A stretch of DNA of 32,727 nt from contig DDIS01000017.1 in NCBI GenBank assembly GCA_002338615.1, forward strand, positions 1 to 32,727. Direction: 5' to 3'. Positions 32,353 to 32,727 of this stretch are shown here, in pieces. Every line of letters starts with the position of its first letter. Within the stretch, counting starts at the first letter, position 1. The notes under the pieces were generated by a model. That model was not told the DNA's origin and searched no databases. It was given only the letters and a program-made list of their open reading frames with translations. The stretch comes from Proteobacteria bacterium UBA1844 (lineage in GTDB: Bacteria; Pseudomonadota; Gammaproteobacteria; Steroidobacterales; Woeseiaceae). The position numbers and the translations under genes are program-made.

Positions 32353-32727
32353 CTACTCCTTTATTGCCTTGGCTTTTTCTGGCGCTTCACCGCGAGCATC
32401 ACCGAGTGCCTCGAGCTTCACGACAAATACATCGCAGTCCACTGCCTCGAATACCTCTTCCGCTGTGCTGCCGACGAGCCAGCGCTGCAACCAGTTCCTG
32501 CCCACCGCGCCGACTATTGCAATATTGATATCGTGCTCCTCAACGGTGTCTGCAATGGCATTCGCGGTATCACCGATACTGAGATGCCGGTGCTGTTCAT
32601 CGACGCCGAAGCGGCTCGCAATCTCATCAAGCCGTGAGCGGTGCATGTCGCGCACTGCATCAATCAGCTTTACGTCGACCCTCGGCAGCGGAGCCGCCGC
32701 GGCACCCGCGCCACCGGCGAGCGGCAA
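32353..32727 (-). CDS. Universal stress protein, UspE-like (3' part, runs off right edge)
   Basis: The window holds the last 124 residues; the true start is beyond the edge, so the apparent initiation codon at the edge is not meaningful. The segment is one UspA-type domain: a helix ending SRFGVD, the strand HRHLSIGDTANAIADTVEEH, VGAVGRNWLQRWLVGSTAEEVF (the GxxGR-x9-GSTAEEV nucleotide-binding signature) and CDVFVVKLEAL at the end. This resembles the second domain of the tandem-domain protein UspE, whose members act in stress resistance and motility or adhesion. It ends 24 bases before asnO on the same strand, so it may be transcribed with the osmolyte genes. The role in osmotic stress is inferred from that. 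Confidence 0.85.
   Translation of the reverse strand: MPLAGGAGAAAAPLPRVDVKLIDAVRDMHRSRLDEIASRFGVDEQHRHLSIGDTANAIADTVEEHDINIAIVGAVGRNWLQRWLVGSTAEEVFEAVDCDVFVVKLEALGDARGEAPEKAKAIKE

Noticed and set aside
1..32727. Phage, transposon, CRISPR, toxin-antitoxin, tRNA or rRNA genes
   Set aside because: No integrase, transposase, capsid, repeat-spacer array, cloverleaf or rRNA-like stretch could be recognised anywhere on either strand.

Overview
The window is about 32.7 kb of dense bacterial chromosome. There are about 30 protein-coding genes, very short intergenic gaps and many 1-4 base gene overlaps. No rRNA, tRNA, CRISPR array, transposase or phage gene is visible. The gene set points to a free-living, probably marine or otherwise osmotically challenged gammaproteobacterium: a proteobacterial glyoxylate shunt with malate synthase G, modABC, an N-acetylglutaminylglutamine amide (NAGGN) osmolyte cluster, lipoproteins with bacterial lipoboxes and a REP-like palindrome. 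This is inference from gene content; no marker gene settles the taxon.

Layout. 1-2323 (minus): the start of an ABC transporter ATPase at the left edge, then an operon reading aspartate/glutamate racemase, D-cysteine desulfhydrase-like enzyme, CsaA-like tRNA-binding protein. 2376-3617 (minus): a seven-helix membrane diguanylate cyclase. 3683-6248 (minus): the molybdate transporter modA-modB-modC, with overlapping genes. 6367-9817 (minus): the glyoxylate shunt, aceA then glcB; glcB probably starts at a TTG inside the end of aceA. 9957-11507 (plus): a divergent RamB/ScfR-type regulator, likely controlling the shunt through repeats in the shared promoter region. 11497-12579 (minus): an AraC-type regulator. 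12658-13377 (plus): an unrecognised acidic protein.

13402-18513 (minus): a tight five-gene unit reading flavin reductase, DUF3313 lipoprotein, homocysteine S-methyltransferase, FAD-dependent amine oxidase, lipoprotein amidohydrolase. 18717-19610 (plus): a class I fructose-bisphosphate aldolase with a GTG start. 19634-20290 (minus): a second DUF3313 protein. 20396-22476 (plus): a lipoprotein 5'-nucleotidase coupled to a Gdx/SugE small exporter. 22525-25363 (plus): an ECF sigma factor, a membrane anti-sigma candidate and two exported proteins (a HEAT-repeat protein and a cysteine-rich partner). This is the best candidate for an undescribed signalling system in the window.

25385-25720 (minus): a small conserved protein of unknown function. 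25855-26520 (minus): a decayed sulfotransferase. 26522-27520 (minus): an exported DUF1028 protein. 27581-27641: a REP-like palindrome. 27663-32328 (minus): the NAGGN cluster reading asnO, ngg, M42-family peptidase, with the end of a UspE-like universal stress protein just upstream at the right edge.

Together the genes describe an aerobic heterotroph that grows on acetate or fatty-acid-derived carbon, imports molybdate, scavenges nucleotides, amines and D-amino acids, and makes a dipeptide osmolyte.
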